DNA from: Acidobacteriota bacterium
GTDB lineage: Bacteria > Acidobacteriota > Vicinamibacteria > Vicinamibacterales > SCN-69-37
Direction of reading: 5' to 3'
Assembly (NCBI GenBank): GCA_009694745.1
Contig: SHUF01000026.1
Location: forward strand, 1 to 36,183
Length of the DNA: 36,183 nucleotides
The position numbers and the translations under genes were made by a program. The stretch's first letter is position 1. The number at the start of each line of letters is the position of its first letter. Under the pieces are notes generated by a model. That model had not been told where the DNA came from. It searched no databases and worked only from the letters and a program-made list of their open reading frames with translations. Of the stretch, positions 1-10,306 are shown one piece after another.

Positions 1-99
1 GTGCAGGCGTGGGAGCGCTTCGGCGTATGGCTGCTGATTGGGTTGGTGATCTACCTGGGCTACGGATACCGCCACAGTCATCTCAGGTCCGCGCCCTGA
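1..99 (+). CDS. Amino-acid permease, C-terminal end (partial)
   Basis: The first 32 codons are open from the window edge to a TGA at 97-99. They read as a tryptophan-containing hydrophobic helix ([20 protein letters not shown]) followed by a short basic tail. This helix followed by a YGYRHS-like tail is typical of the end of APC-superfamily amino-acid permeases, which are inner-membrane transporters. Only the last transmembrane segment is in view, so the substrate cannot be inferred. The next gene begins at or just before this stop codon, which suggests co-transcription. The family call rests on the tail pattern alone. Confidence 0.6.
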   Translation: MQAWERFGVWLLIGLVIYLGYGYRHSHLRSAP

Positions 100-1211
100 T
101 TCCCGAAGGGCCCCTCGCCGGTGTCCGCGTGCTCGACTTGTCGAGGCTCCTGCCAGGGGGCTTTGCCACGCTGATGCTCGCGGAACTGGGTGCCGAGGTC
201 ATCAAGGTCGAAGACCCGCGTGGCGGCGATCCCATGCGGCACCTGCCGCCGTTTGTCGAAGGGCGCAGCGTGTACGACCTGTTGCTCAATCGCGGCAAAC
301 GCAGCGTCGTTCTTGACCTGCGCAAGCCCGAGTCCGGTCCTGTGCTCGACGCACTGGTGGCGCGCGCCGACATTGTCGTGGAGAGTTTTCGTCCGGCGAC
401 AGCGCGCCGCCTTGGAGTCTCTGGTCCTCAACTTCGGGAAAAGTATCCGCGCCTGGTGCACGCGGCGATTACCGGCTACGGGCAGACCGGACCGTACGCA
501 GAACACCCCGGCCACGACCTCAATTATGTGGCCGTCACCGGAGTGCTTGCAGCGGACCGGCCGCATCCCGCGCATTTGCCGAAGATGTTCATGGCCGATG
601 TCGGCGGCGGTGCGATGAGCGCAGTGGTCGCCATGATCGTCGCGCTGTTCGCCCGCACGACGACCGGGCAGGGCGCGAGTCTTGACCTGTCGATGCAGGA
701 TGCCGCGTTGTTCTGGGTGATGCTGCCTGGCGCGGCGGACCTGATCGATGGCGGCGGCGACGCGGTCGGCGAGTTGCCGACGTTCGGCGACCACGCCTGT
801 TACAACGTCTACGAGACGCAGGATGGACGCCAGGTCGCGCTTGGTGCCATGGAAACGAAATTCTGGACGACGTTTTGTGAGGCGATTGGCAGGCTGGACC
901 TGCGTGCCCGGCACCTGACGGACGACGAGGACCAGGCTGCGGTCATTCGGGATGTGCGCGAAATTTTTCGTTCGCGGACACAGGCGGAATGGCTGGTGTG
1001 TTTTGAAGGACGGGACGTCTGCCTGTCACCCGTCAACACACCCGCCGAGGCGTTTGCCGATCCCAACGTGACCGCTCGCGGCACCGTCATCCAGGGACAG
1101 GGACTTCGCGCGGTCCGATCGCCGTTCGGGCACGCGCCCGTACCCCTGGGCGCCGCGCCAGTGTTGGGCCAGGATACGGCCGACGTTCTCGGGGCGCTCG
1201 ACGTAAAATAA
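27..1211 (+). CDS. CaiB/BaiF family CoA-transferase, alpha-methylacyl-CoA racemase-like
   Basis: This is a cytoplasmic class III CoA-transferase-fold enzyme of about 370-395 residues, the usual family length. The sequence [15 protein letters not shown] opens the family fold, followed by [15 protein letters not shown] (CoA-binding region). Numbered from the in-frame codon at 9, GHDLNY (His169-Asp170) and ADVGGG (Asp197) match the His and Asp that act as proton donor and acceptor in alpha-methylacyl-CoA racemase. A racemase-type reaction on branched acyl-CoA is therefore more likely than carnitine CoA transfer. The start is uncertain. The ATG at 27 lies inside the permease gene, and the family homology begins only near 105, so a non-ATG start such as CTG at 96, overlapping the permease stop, is possible. 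uvrA follows after 10 bases, so the two are probably co-transcribed. Confidence 0.85.
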   Translation: MAADWVGDLPGLRIPPQSSQVRALIPEGPLAGVRVLDLSRLLPGGFATLMLAELGAEVIKVEDPRGGDPMRHLPPFVEGRSVYDLLLNRGKRSVVLDLRKPESGPVLDALVARADIVVESFRPATARRLGVSGPQLREKYPRLVHAAITGYGQTGPYAEHPGHDLNYVAVTGVLAADRPHPAHLPKMFMADVGGGAMSAVVAMIVALFARTTTGQGASLDLSMQDAALFWVMLPGAADLIDGGGDAVGELPTFGDHACYNVYETQDGRQVALGAMETKFWTTFCEAIGRLDLRARHLTDDEDQAAVIRDVREIFRSRTQAEWLVCFEGRDVCLSPVNTPAEAFADPNVTARGTVIQGQGLRAVRSPFGHAPVPLGAAPVLGQDTADVLGALDVK

Positions 1212-1221
1212 CAAGAACGAC

Positions 1222-4044
<2,823 letters not shown>

Positions 4045-4076
4045 CGCTGTGTCAGGAAACACACAAGCCGGAGGGC

Positions 4077-4105
4077 GCCTTATGTGGCTTATCGGCCACA
4101 CAGGC
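4077..4105 (+). terminator. Imperfect hairpin downstream of uvrA
   Basis: TGTGGC (4083-4088) and GCCACA (4095-4100) form a 6-bp stem with a 6-base loop. It is extended by GCCT (4077-4080) pairing with AGGC (4102-4105) across small bulges. It lies 33 bases after the uvrA stop codon in the uvrA-lpxC gap. There is no immediate T-run (TTTT occurs only about 30 bases later), so it is at best a weak intrinsic terminator or an RNA-stabilising hairpin. The rest of the 193-base gap shows no convincing promoter. Confidence 0.3.
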
Positions 4106-4237
4106 ACTTAACTGGCAGAGTTTCGGTTCCTGGTTTTAGTGAATAAGTCTTTATATGTGAGTGCTTTAGGTGGCCTTGTCACATGTCAACCTGAGTTGGC
4201 AGTGAGATTGCTCTAGGACGGGTGCCAGCGTTCCTCG

Positions 4238-5137
4238 ATGCCTGCTCAACGCACCCTTCGCAAAGTGGCCTCCTGCACCGGGATTGGTCTGCATTCCGGG
4301 CAGAGAGTGTCAATTTCTCTCAAGCCGGCTGCGGCCAATTTCGGGGTCCGGTTCTTGCGCGCCGACGTCGGCGTGGAGATTCCGGCTGACGTCTCCTCTC
4401 TCGGGGCGGTTCAGCAACTCCAGACAGGCCTGCGAAAGGGCGACGCGTCGGTCGAGACTGTGGAGCACCTGCTGTCGGCCCTGACGTCGCTCGGGGTGGA
4501 CAACGTTCTGGTGGAACTGAACCAGGCCGAAGTGCCCATCATGGACGGCTCGGCCGCGCCGTGGGTGTATCTGATCCAGAGCGCCGGCACTCGGGAACTG
4601 GCCGCGCCCCGGCAGACGATGGAAATATTGTCGACGGTTGAAGTGCGTGACGGAGACAAACGTATCGCGCTGCACCCGTCGGATCGCTTCAAGGTCAGCT
4701 ACACCATCAGCTTTGACCACCCCTTGCTGCGCCATCAGGAGATGACGCTCGATATCAACGAACAGACGTTCGTGGATGAAATTGCGCCGGCGCGCACGTT
4801 CGGATTCCTCAAGGAAGTGGAAATCCTGCGCCAGCGCGGACAAGCCCTGGGCGGTTCTCTCGATAACGCGGTGGTGATTGGTGAGACCGGCGTGCTGAAC
4901 CCGCTGCGGTTTGATGATGAATTTGTGCGGCACAAGATGCTGGACGCGATTGGCGACCTGGCCCTAGTGGGGCACCCGATTCGCGGGCATCTGGTGGTGC
5001 AGCGGGGTGGTCACGCCCTGCATACGGCGTTTGCCAAAGAGCTCCTCCGCCGGCCCGACGCGTGGCGTCTGGTGGACTCGCGCGAGCATGTCCCGGCCAC
5101 GGCTGTGGCTGTTCCCGTCCGTCAATCCGCCCGCTAG
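4238..5137 (+). CDS. lpxC: UDP-3-O-acyl-N-acetylglucosamine deacetylase (LpxC)
   Basis: LpxC is the zinc-dependent deacetylase that carries out the committed step of lipid A synthesis in the cytoplasm, so this organism makes, or has made, lipopolysaccharide. The 299-residue length is normal. The N-terminal TGIGLHSG block, the VEHLLSAL motif (Glu76 catalytic base, His77 zinc ligand), the HKMLDAIGDL motif (His232 and Asp236 zinc ligands) and the late His259 that completes the active site are all present. It stands apart from other lipid A genes, as is common outside the E. coli cell-division cluster. It converges on the minus-strand gene that ends at 5141, leaving only 3 bases between the stop codons and no room for a terminator. 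Confidence 0.97.
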   Translation: MPAQRTLRKVASCTGIGLHSGQRVSISLKPAAANFGVRFLRADVGVEIPADVSSLGAVQQLQTGLRKGDASVETVEHLLSALTSLGVDNVLVELNQAEVPIMDGSAAPWVYLIQSAGTRELAAPRQTMEILSTVEVRDGDKRIALHPSDRFKVSYTISFDHPLLRHQEMTLDINEQTFVDEIAPARTFGFLKEVEILRQRGQALGGSLDNAVVIGETGVLNPLRFDDEFVRHKMLDAIGDLALVGHPIRGHLVVQRGGHALHTAFAKELLRRPDAWRLVDSREHVPATAVAVPVRQSAR

Positions 5138-5140
5138 ATT

Positions 5141-5419
5141 TCAGTCGCCGTCTGTCGCTTCACTCGCCCGGCGCACTACAGCCATCAGTCGTTCGTTTTC
5201 GAACCGGTTGAAGCTCATGAACAGGCTTTCCTTCAGGTAGACCCGCAGCTCTTCCGGCGTGAGCTGGTTGATCAGGTGCTGGAACTCGCGTTCCACTTCC
5301 TCGAAGCCGTAGTCGAGATCGGCCCGCCGCGCGAGATCGCGCGAAATGGTCTCGATCACGGCGAGCACGTCGCCATCGGTGTCTACAGGGGTGCCGGCGC
5401 TGGTGGTGATCGTGCGCAT
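5141..5419 (-). CDS. Unrecognised 92-residue protein after the STAS gene
   Basis: I do not recognise a family. The start at 5419 is chosen because GGAGG lies just upstream and the ATG follows the STAS stop codon by one base (TGAGATG), which implies translational coupling. The protein is acidic and predicted mostly helical. It has a short flexible N-terminus (TTSAGTPVDTDGD), then charged helices containing RRADLDYGFEEVEREFQHL and LTPEELRVYLKESLFMSF. It has no signal peptide, membrane segment or cysteine. Its position as third gene of a sigma factor/STAS operon suggests a role in the same regulatory switch. That role is inferred from context only. Confidence 0.75.
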   Translation of the reverse strand: MRTITTSAGTPVDTDGDVLAVIETISRDLARRADLDYGFEEVEREFQHLINQLTPEELRVYLKESLFMSFNRFENERLMAVVRRASEATDGD

Positions 5420-5420
5420 C

Positions 5421-5762
5421 TCAGCCTCCAAAACTGGCCAACGCCGACGCCTGATCGGCGTAGACCTCAAGGAAGTTGTGGGCCCCGGCCATGGTCAGCA
5501 TGGTTTCGACCCGCTTCTGCACGCCCGAGAGCTTCAACTGGCCCCCGGCGGTGCTGGCCTGCCGGTAGAGGTCCATGAGGCAGCCAATCGTGGCGCTGTC
5601 CACGTAACTCACCGTGGAGAGGTCCACGAGGATTTGCTTTTCCCCGGCGGCCACGAGGCCTGCCACCGTGGTCGCAAAGTCAGAGAGGATGGGATAGGTC
5701 AGCCGCGTTTCGGTGACGTGCGCCACCACCACGTTGCCGTGACGAGAAGTCGTGACATTCAT
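5421..5762 (-). CDS. STAS-domain anti-sigma factor antagonist
   Basis: A single 113-residue STAS domain of the SpoIIAA/RsbV type. In the known systems this small cytoplasmic protein binds an anti-sigma kinase when unphosphorylated and so frees a sigma factor. The conserved region ILVDLSTVSYVDSATIGCL carries the expected Asp55-Ser56 pair, with Ser56 as the phosphorylation site. The C-terminal half (GGQLKLSGVQKRVETML) matches the usual antagonist fold. Its ATG overlaps the stop of the upstream sigma factor gene by four bases (ATGA), so the two are translationally coupled. No partner anti-sigma kinase is encoded in this window, so the actual partner is unknown. Confidence 0.92.
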   Translation of the reverse strand: MNVTTSRHGNVVVAHVTETRLTYPILSDFATTVAGLVAAGEKQILVDLSTVSYVDSATIGCLMDLYRQASTAGGQLKLSGVQKRVETMLTMAGAHNFLEVYADQASALASFGG

Positions 5763-6382
5763 TCGTTTCCTCCGCGCGAAGCCATGGAGCCCGGCGGCCT
5801 GTGAATTTGAAGACGGCGGATTTGACGGGCCAGTTCAAGCCGCCCTCGATTGATACGCGATTTGACGGTGCCTTCGGGAAGTCCCAGCTGATCGGCAATT
5901 TCCTGATACGAGAATTCCTGCAGGTCGCGCAGCGTCACCGCCTGACGCACCGTGGCCGGCAACTCCGCCAGCGCCTGGCGGATGAGGGACTTCAGATCGA
6001 CCTGTTCGAGTTCTTCAAGTGGTGTGCGCTCATGTGAGACCGGCGACAGTTCCGACGCGTCAACTCCCCGGACTATCGTCGCGCGCTCCTTGCGGACCGA
6101 GCGATAGTGATCGATGCAGAGGTTTCGGCTGATGCTCATGAGCCATGTCTGGAAGTTGGCGCGGCGGTCGAATGTGTGCAGCGCCTTGAAAATCTTGATG
6201 AAGACATCCTGCGTGAGGTCTTCGGCTTCGTCGTGTCGACCCACGAATTTGTAGGCCAGGTTGAAGATCTTGCGGCGATGGGTCCGTCCGATCTCTTCCC
6301 ACGCGGCCTGGTCACCTGCCATGCAACGTGCGATCAAGGCATCCATGACCTCGTTGGGCGCGGGAATGGGATCGGATGACAT
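5759..6382 (-). CDS. RNA polymerase sigma factor, ECF (sigma-70) family
   Basis: This 207-residue two-domain sigma factor directs RNA polymerase to a specific promoter set. Region 2 lies at about residues 25-95, with the core-binding block DEAEDLTQDVFIKIFKAL and the promoter-melting segment FQTWLMSISRNLCIDHYRS. Region 4 lies at about 138-190, with LPATVRQAVTLRDLQEFSY followed by the helix-turn-helix IADQLGLPEGTVKSRINRG. There is no long C-terminal extension. It is the first gene of a coupled operon with a STAS antagonist and an unrecognised small protein, and it is transcribed divergently from lysA. Control by partner switching through the STAS protein is plausible but would be unusual, because that mechanism classically acts on sigma-B/F-type factors. 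Confidence 0.93.
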   Translation of the reverse strand: MSSDPIPAPNEVMDALIARCMAGDQAAWEEIGRTHRRKIFNLAYKFVGRHDEAEDLTQDVFIKIFKALHTFDRRANFQTWLMSISRNLCIDHYRSVRKERATIVRGVDASELSPVSHERTPLEELEQVDLKSLIRQALAELPATVRQAVTLRDLQEFSYQEIADQLGLPEGTVKSRINRGRLELARQIRRLQIHRPPGSMASRGGNE

Positions 6383-6402
6383 CAGACCGGCCGTGACCGC
6401 AA

Positions 6403-6412
6403 ATCATATAGT
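6403..6412. promoter_or_regulatory. Divergent promoter region between the sigma factor gene and lysA
   Basis: Only 43 bases separate the two divergent start codons. On the minus strand TATGAT (complement of 6403-6408) fits a -10 box, with TTTCAT 17 bases upstream as a weak -35. On the plus strand TATAGT (6407-6412) is a plausible -10 for lysA and would give a leader of only a few bases. The two boxes overlap, so the promoters would compete. These are sequence matches only. Confidence 0.35.
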
Positions 6413-6425
6413 GCGCTGGGCTACA

Positions 6426-7682
6426 ATGAAAGGCCCTGTGCCTGGATTCCCACGCCGCCACGGCGTCCTGATGTGCGATGACGTGCCGCTCACGGCGATC
6501 GCCGAGGCGGCCCGGACGCCGGTGCATGTCTACAGCCGCGCGCTTCTTGGTGCGCGCGTGCAGGAACTGGACGCGGCGTTTGCCGCCTATCCACACGACC
6601 TCCACTACGCCATCAAGGCCAATGCCACTCTGGCCGTGGTGCGCGAGATTCGGAGTCAGGGCGCGCATGCCGACGCCAATTCCGGCGGGGAGATCGACGT
6701 CGCACTGCGTGCCGGTTTTGCGCCGGGTGAGATCGTGTTTACCGGCGTCGGCAAAACCCACGATGAGCTGGTGCGCGCCGTCACGATGGGCCTCAAGGCC
6801 ATCAACGCCGAATCGCCCGGCGAAATGGAGCGCATCGACGCGATCGCCACGGCGCACGGCACTCGTGCCCGTGTCGCCTTACGAATCAACCCGGACGTGG
6901 ACGCGGGCAGCCATCCGCACATTTCCACGGGCCTTCGCGCCAACAAGTTCGGTATGACTCCCGCGCAGGCACACGGCATGGCCACGGCCATGGCTGCGCG
7001 TGATCACCTGCATGTTGTGGGCCTGCACGTGCACGTGGGCTCGCAGATCACCAGCGCCGATCCGCTGCGCCTCGGTGCCGCCGCGATTGCCGATCTCGCG
7101 CGGGCGCTCGCCGCCGACGGCATCCCCCTTGAGCACCTCGACGTGGGCGGCGGACTGGGCATTGCGTACGAACCGGGCCAGGCCGTGTTGTCGGTGAACG
7201 ATTACGCGGCGGCCGTGTTGCCAGTGGTCCGCCCCACCGGTCTGCGCCTGATCCTTGAGCCCGGGCGCTGGATCACCGCCCCGGCAGGCGTGCTGCTCAC
7301 TCGGGTCGTCGATATGAAAGAGCAGGCCGACGGTCGGTGGTTCGTGATTGTCGACGCCGGCATGACAGACCTGCTGCGCCCGGCCCTCTACGGCGCGTGG
7401 CACACCATCGAGGCTGTGACCCCGCGCGAGGGCGCCCCAATCGCGTGTGATGTGGTGGGGCCTGTGTGTGAATCCAGCGACACCCTTGGGAAGGGCCGGG
7501 AATTGCCCCCGGTCGTGGTCGGCGACCTGCTGGCCGTCCGCGACACCGGCGCGTATGGGGCGATAATGGCGTCGAATTACAACCGGCGGCCCATCGCGGC
7601 CGAGGCCATGGTCGACGGCTCCGGCTGGCGCCTGGTGCGGCGCCGCCAAACCGTGGACGACATGTTGCAATGGGATGAGTGA
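6426..7682 (+). CDS. lysA: Diaminopimelate decarboxylase (LysA)
   Basis: LysA is the PLP-dependent enzyme that decarboxylates meso-diaminopimelate to L-lysine, the last step of lysine synthesis. The 418-residue length is typical for this fold-type III enzyme. HYAIKANA carries Lys64, which binds PLP. HVHVGSQI, the glycine-rich GGGLGI and EPGRWI follow. CESSDTLGKG (Cys348-Glu349) supplies the residues contributed across the dimer, and GAYGAIMASNYN is the conserved C-terminal block. The reading frame is open further upstream to 6261, but that stretch lies inside the divergent sigma gene, so the ATG at 6426 is the sensible start. The stop overlaps the start of tmk (TGATG), indicating one transcript. 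Confidence 0.96.
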   Translation: MKGPVPGFPRRHGVLMCDDVPLTAIAEAARTPVHVYSRALLGARVQELDAAFAAYPHDLHYAIKANATLAVVREIRSQGAHADANSGGEIDVALRAGFAPGEIVFTGVGKTHDELVRAVTMGLKAINAESPGEMERIDAIATAHGTRARVALRINPDVDAGSHPHISTGLRANKFGMTPAQAHGMATAMAARDHLHVVGLHVHVGSQITSADPLRLGAAAIADLARALAADGIPLEHLDVGGGLGIAYEPGQAVLSVNDYAAAVLPVVRPTGLRLILEPGRWITAPAGVLLTRVVDMKEQADGRWFVIVDAGMTDLLRPALYGAWHTIEAVTPREGAPIACDVVGPVCESSDTLGKGRELPPVVVGDLLAVRDTGAYGAIMASNYNRRPIAAEAMVDGSGWRLVRRRQTVDDMLQWDE

Positions 7683-8263
7683 TGCTGATTGCGTTTGAAG
7701 GTCTGGACCAGAGCGGCAAGGAAACCCAGGCTCGCCACCTGCGTGCGCGGATCGAGCAGGACCGCAAGGTGCACCCCTTGTCGTTTCCGGACTACGAGAC
7801 GCCGATTGGGCGCGAGATTGCGAGGGCGCTGGCCGGCGAGCGGGAGTTTGGTCCCGACGTGATGCAACTGCTCTACGTCGCCAATCGGTGCGAGTACCTG
7901 CCAAAGATCGAGATGTGGCTCGCAGCAGATTCAGTGGTGATGTGCGATCGCTATCGCGCGTCGAGCATCGCGTACGGCGAGGCGCAGGGGCTCGATCCCG
8001 CGTGGCTCAACGACATCCAGCGGTATCTGCCGCCGGCCACGATCACCGTTCTGCTCGACATCGCGCCTGAGACCGCCGTCGAGCGCAAGAAGACCGGACG
8101 CGATCGGTACGAGCGCGATTTGTCGTTGCTGTCGCGCGTGCGCGAGAGCTACCGGCGCCAGGCCGAGCAGTCTGACTGGGTGCTGATTAACGGCGAGGCG
8201 TCAAAAGACGACGTGTGTGCGGCGGTTGAGGCCGCGGTGCTGCCCCGGTTGCCCCGGCGGTAA
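7682..8263 (+). CDS. tmk: Thymidylate kinase (dTMP kinase)
   Basis: This enzyme phosphorylates dTMP to dTDP for DNA synthesis. The 193 residues begin with the P-loop in FEGLDQSGKETQ (about residues 5-16). The DRYRASSIAYGEAQGL block contains the thymidylate kinase DR(Y/S) signature. The LID region (ERKKTGRDRYERD) is arginine-rich, followed by a short helical C-terminus. The ATG at 7682 overlaps the lysA stop; a GTG one codon earlier is the alternative. The Gln-Ser before GKE in the P-loop departs from the common D-G/R-A/S-GKST form but keeps the essential GK. The last 77 bases overlap comF on the other strand. Confidence 0.93.
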   Translation: MLIAFEGLDQSGKETQARHLRARIEQDRKVHPLSFPDYETPIGREIARALAGEREFGPDVMQLLYVANRCEYLPKIEMWLAADSVVMCDRYRASSIAYGEAQGLDPAWLNDIQRYLPPATITVLLDIAPETAVERKKTGRDRYERDLSLLSRVRESYRRQAEQSDWVLINGEASKDDVCAAVEAAVLPRLPRR

Positions 8264-9005
8264 ACGTCACGGCGCGCGCCGCGGTCAACGCGCCGATCCA
8301 CTCCACACCTTCCGCGCGCAACACGCGACTGCACGCCTCCAGCGTCGCCCCCGTCGTCATCACGTCGTCGATCAGGACGACGCGCCGCGGGCGTTTGGTT
8401 CGGGGCCCCGCCCGGATCGTCGAGAGCGCATACGCCCCCACGACATTGGCCCGCCGGTCATCGCCAGTGAGGCCCGCCTGAGGCGGGCGCAGTGACCATC
8501 GCTTCAAGGGGCGCCAGACCGGCCGCCCGAGGGCCATGGCCAGTTCGTCGGCTTGATTAAACCCGCGGCGTAGTCGCCGCCACGGATGCAGAGGTACAGG
8601 CACGACCGCATCGGCCTCCACCAGCAGGACTGCACCTGCGTGGCGCATCAGGGCGCCCAGTGGCCTCCCCAGCGACCGATGACCCCGGTATTTGAGGGCG
8701 TGGATGATCTGACGCAGCGGGCCCTCGTACAGCCCGCAGGCCCGTGCCTGGTCGAATGGCGGGGGATGGGCGGTGCACCGCGCGCAACGGCTTGCGCTGG
8801 TGATTCGCCACGACTTCAGTGGTTCGCCGCAGCAGTCGCACCACGGCGGGCTGACGGTTCGGATGGAGCTCCAGCACAGGCGGCACACCGGTCCACGCCG
8901 GCCGGTGCCGAGCCCCAGGCCGCAGGCGGCGCACGCCGGATCAAACAGCGCGGCGAGCGCCGCGTCGGCCCATCGAGTGATTGCCACGGCGCCGTTCGGG
9001 TCCAA
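8187..9005 (-). CDS. comF: ComF family phosphoribosyltransferase-like protein
   Basis: ComF proteins act in the cytoplasmic step of natural transformation, with a PRPP-binding fold. An N-terminal cysteine-rich region carries pairs at residues 25/28, 41/44, 56/59 and 74/77, consistent with zinc binding. Then come LKYRGHRSLGRPLG, the PVPLHPWRRLRRGFNQAD block and the PRPP loop VVLIDDVMTTGAT (209-221). The start at 9005 is TTG; a GTG six codons in (8987) is equally possible and neither has a clear ribosome binding site. The family normally ends near LTAARAV. Here about 26 extra residues run on into the antisense of tmk, overlapping it by 77 bases. dprA, another transformation gene, lies 5 kb away. 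Confidence 0.92.
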   Translation of the reverse strand: MDPNGAVAITRWADAALAALFDPACAACGLGLGTGRRGPVCRLCWSSIRTVSPPWCDCCGEPLKSWRITSASRCARCTAHPPPFDQARACGLYEGPLRQIIHALKYRGHRSLGRPLGALMRHAGAVLLVEADAVVPVPLHPWRRLRRGFNQADELAMALGRPVWRPLKRWSLRPPQAGLTGDDRRANVVGAYALSTIRAGPRTKRPRRVVLIDDVMTTGATLEACSRVLRAEGVEWIGALTAARAVTFTAGATGAAPRPQPPHTRRLLTPRR

Positions 9006-9075
9006 GAAGCTTGCCAGCGTCTTGTGGCGCCTGGCCGACGTTCATCGCGGCCCACAGCCGCGGGTGTGGCAGATT

Positions 9076-9090
9076 CCGCGCGGTGCGCGG
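9076..9090 (-). terminator. GC-rich hairpin after rsfS
   Basis: CCGCGC (complement of 9085-9090) and GCGCGG (complement of 9076-9081) form a perfect 6-bp stem with a 3-base loop, starting 5 bases after the rsfS stop. No T-run follows, so intrinsic termination is doubtful. It may mark the boundary between the ribosomal cluster and comF. Confidence 0.25.
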
Positions 9091-9095
9091 CCTGC

Positions 9096-9662
9096 TCAGG
9101 GTGCGGAAACTTCGATCGGTTCGGCGCCGCCCCACAGCCGCTCGAGCGCATAAAACGCGCGCCGCGACGGCAGGAAGATGTGGACGATGAAGTTGAAGTA
9201 GTCCATCAGGATCCACTCGCCGCGCCGGTAGCCTTCGACCAGCGCCGGCTTCTGGCCCGCAGCCCTGAGCGCGGCCTCGATGCCGTCGGCAATCGCCTGC
9301 ACCTGTCTCATGTTCGTCCCGGTGCAAACGATGAAAAAGTCGGTAAACGCTGTCGAGTTGCGCAAGTCGAGCACGGTGAGGTCCACCGCCAGTTTGTCCT
9401 GCGCGGCGGCGATGGCCGCCTTGACGTCGGCGGGCAGGCGCGGCTTGGCCACGCGTTTTTCCGGGGCGGCCTGGGCGGTGACCTTTGCGGCCGCCGGCCT
9501 CGGCTTTGCCGCGCCCGCCGGTCTCGGCTTTGACGCGGCGGTCGGCCGTCGGGCCGGCGCGGCCTTGGCTTTGACCTTTTTTTTCACTGGGGCTTTTTTT
9601 GCACGTGCAGCGGATGTGGTTCGGGGGGCGGCGGTGCGCGCGGGCCTGGCGGTCTTACTCAT
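9096..9662 (-). CDS. rsfS: Ribosomal silencing factor RsfS with basic N-terminal extension
   Basis: RsfS binds ribosomal protein uL14 and blocks subunit joining when nutrients are scarce. The conserved domain occupies about residues 76-188 and includes LDLRNSTAFTDFFIVCTGT and EGYRRGEWILMDYFNFIVHI, both diagnostic. The ATG at 9662 is chosen because it overlaps the nadD stop (ATGA); the longer reading frame into nadD is an artefact. Oddly, the first 75 residues are a low-complexity Ala/Lys/Pro/Arg-rich tail, with runs such as AKKAPVKKKVKAKAAPARRP. Most RsfS proteins have only about 105-120 residues and no such tail. The extension resembles basic tails of ribosome- or nucleic-acid-binding proteins and may help it dock to rRNA (inference). 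Confidence 0.94.
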   Translation of the reverse strand: MSKTARPARTAAPRTTSAARAKKAPVKKKVKAKAAPARRPTAASKPRPAGAAKPRPAAAKVTAQAAPEKRVAKPRLPADVKAAIAAAQDKLAVDLTVLDLRNSTAFTDFFIVCTGTNMRQVQAIADGIEAALRAAGQKPALVEGYRRGEWILMDYFNFIVHIFLPSRRAFYALERLWGGAEPIEVSAP

Positions 9663-10306
9663 GCGACTCCTCGGTAGAGAGCGTTTCTGTCGATATATTC
9701 GGCGACCGCCCGCGGCACGAGACCTGCGAGCGACGATCCGGTGGACGCCAGTGCCCGGATCTTCGTCGAAGATACCGGCGCTGTTGGCGCGTCCACTAAG
9801 AAGATACTCGGTTGCAGCCGATCGTCGTAGTCGGCGGGGTGGCGCATCTGTGCGGCCAGCGCCGGCAGCGTCTGGCGCAGGCCAGGTGCCGGATGCCCCG
9901 GGCGTGACACGACGACAAAGTGGCAACGACTCAGCAAGTTTTCGGCGCCTTTCCACGAGAGGATGCCCGCGAACGCGTCGGCGCCGGTGATCACGTGCAA
10001 CGTGTCGAGCGCCGTGCCCCCGGCCGAAAGCCGATCGAGCGTCTCCATCGTGTACGAGGGCGCATCAGACGCCATCTCGATGTCTGAGACGCGGAGCCAA
10101 CCGGCAGACGTTGCGGCCAGCCTCACCATGGCCAGCCGGTGTTCGGCCGAGGCGTGTGGGGCCAATCGATGCGGTGGGACACGCCCCGGAACCAGGTGTA
10201 CCGTGTCGAGCGACAGGGCGTCGTGCGCGGCTCGCGCCACATCGAGATGGCCGCAATGAATCGGGTCGAACGTCCCACCAAGCCAACCCTGACGGACGCG
10301 GCTCAC
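9659..10306 (-). CDS. nadD: Nicotinate-nucleotide adenylyltransferase (NadD)
   Basis: NadD transfers AMP from ATP to nicotinate mononucleotide to give deamido-NAD, an essential step in NAD synthesis. The 215-residue protein has the nucleotidylyltransferase signature [11 protein letters not shown] (10-20, with the HxGH pair at His17 and His20), the middle block YTMETLDRL, and the C-terminal SSTKIR (179-184) that binds the phosphates. The GTG at 10306 is chosen because it overlaps the obgE stop by four bases (GTGA); an upstream GTG at 10345 would lie well inside obgE. It is coupled at both ends, with obgE before it and rsfS after, a common gene order. Confidence 0.95.
   Translation of the reverse strand: MSRVRQGWLGGTFDPIHCGHLDVARAAHDALSLDTVHLVPGRVPPHRLAPHASAEHRLAMVRLAATSAGWLRVSDIEMASDAPSYTMETLDRLSAGGTALDTLHVITGADAFAGILSWKGAENLLSRCHFVVVSRPGHPAPGLRQTLPALAAQMRHPADYDDRLQPSIFLVDAPTAPVSSTKIRALASTGSSLAGLVPRAVAEYIDRNALYRGVA

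Noticed and set aside
78-914. 278-codon open frame antisense to the CoA-transferase gene
   Set aside because: Composition is Arg/His-rich without motifs and it mirrors a well-conserved gene on the other strand; the same applies to other long antisense frames, for example within topA and the M14 gene.
6422-6427. TACAAT box overlapping the lysA start codon, implying a leaderless GTG start at 6438
   Set aside because: No -35 element at a suitable distance, and TATAGT at 6407-6412 gives a simpler promoter for the ATG at 6426.
8472-8488. 17-base perfect palindrome (GCCCGCCT, one base, AGGCGGGC) in comF, flanked by CAGTGA on both sides
   Set aside because: It encodes RPPQAGL, part of the conserved ComF motif before the PRPP loop, so it is explained by ordinary coding in GC-rich DNA and not by an insertion, unlike the trmFO palindrome.
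9663-9956. Upstream extension of rsfS to a 286-residue protein
   Set aside because: It lies wholly inside nadD in another frame; the ATG that overlaps the nadD stop is the natural start.
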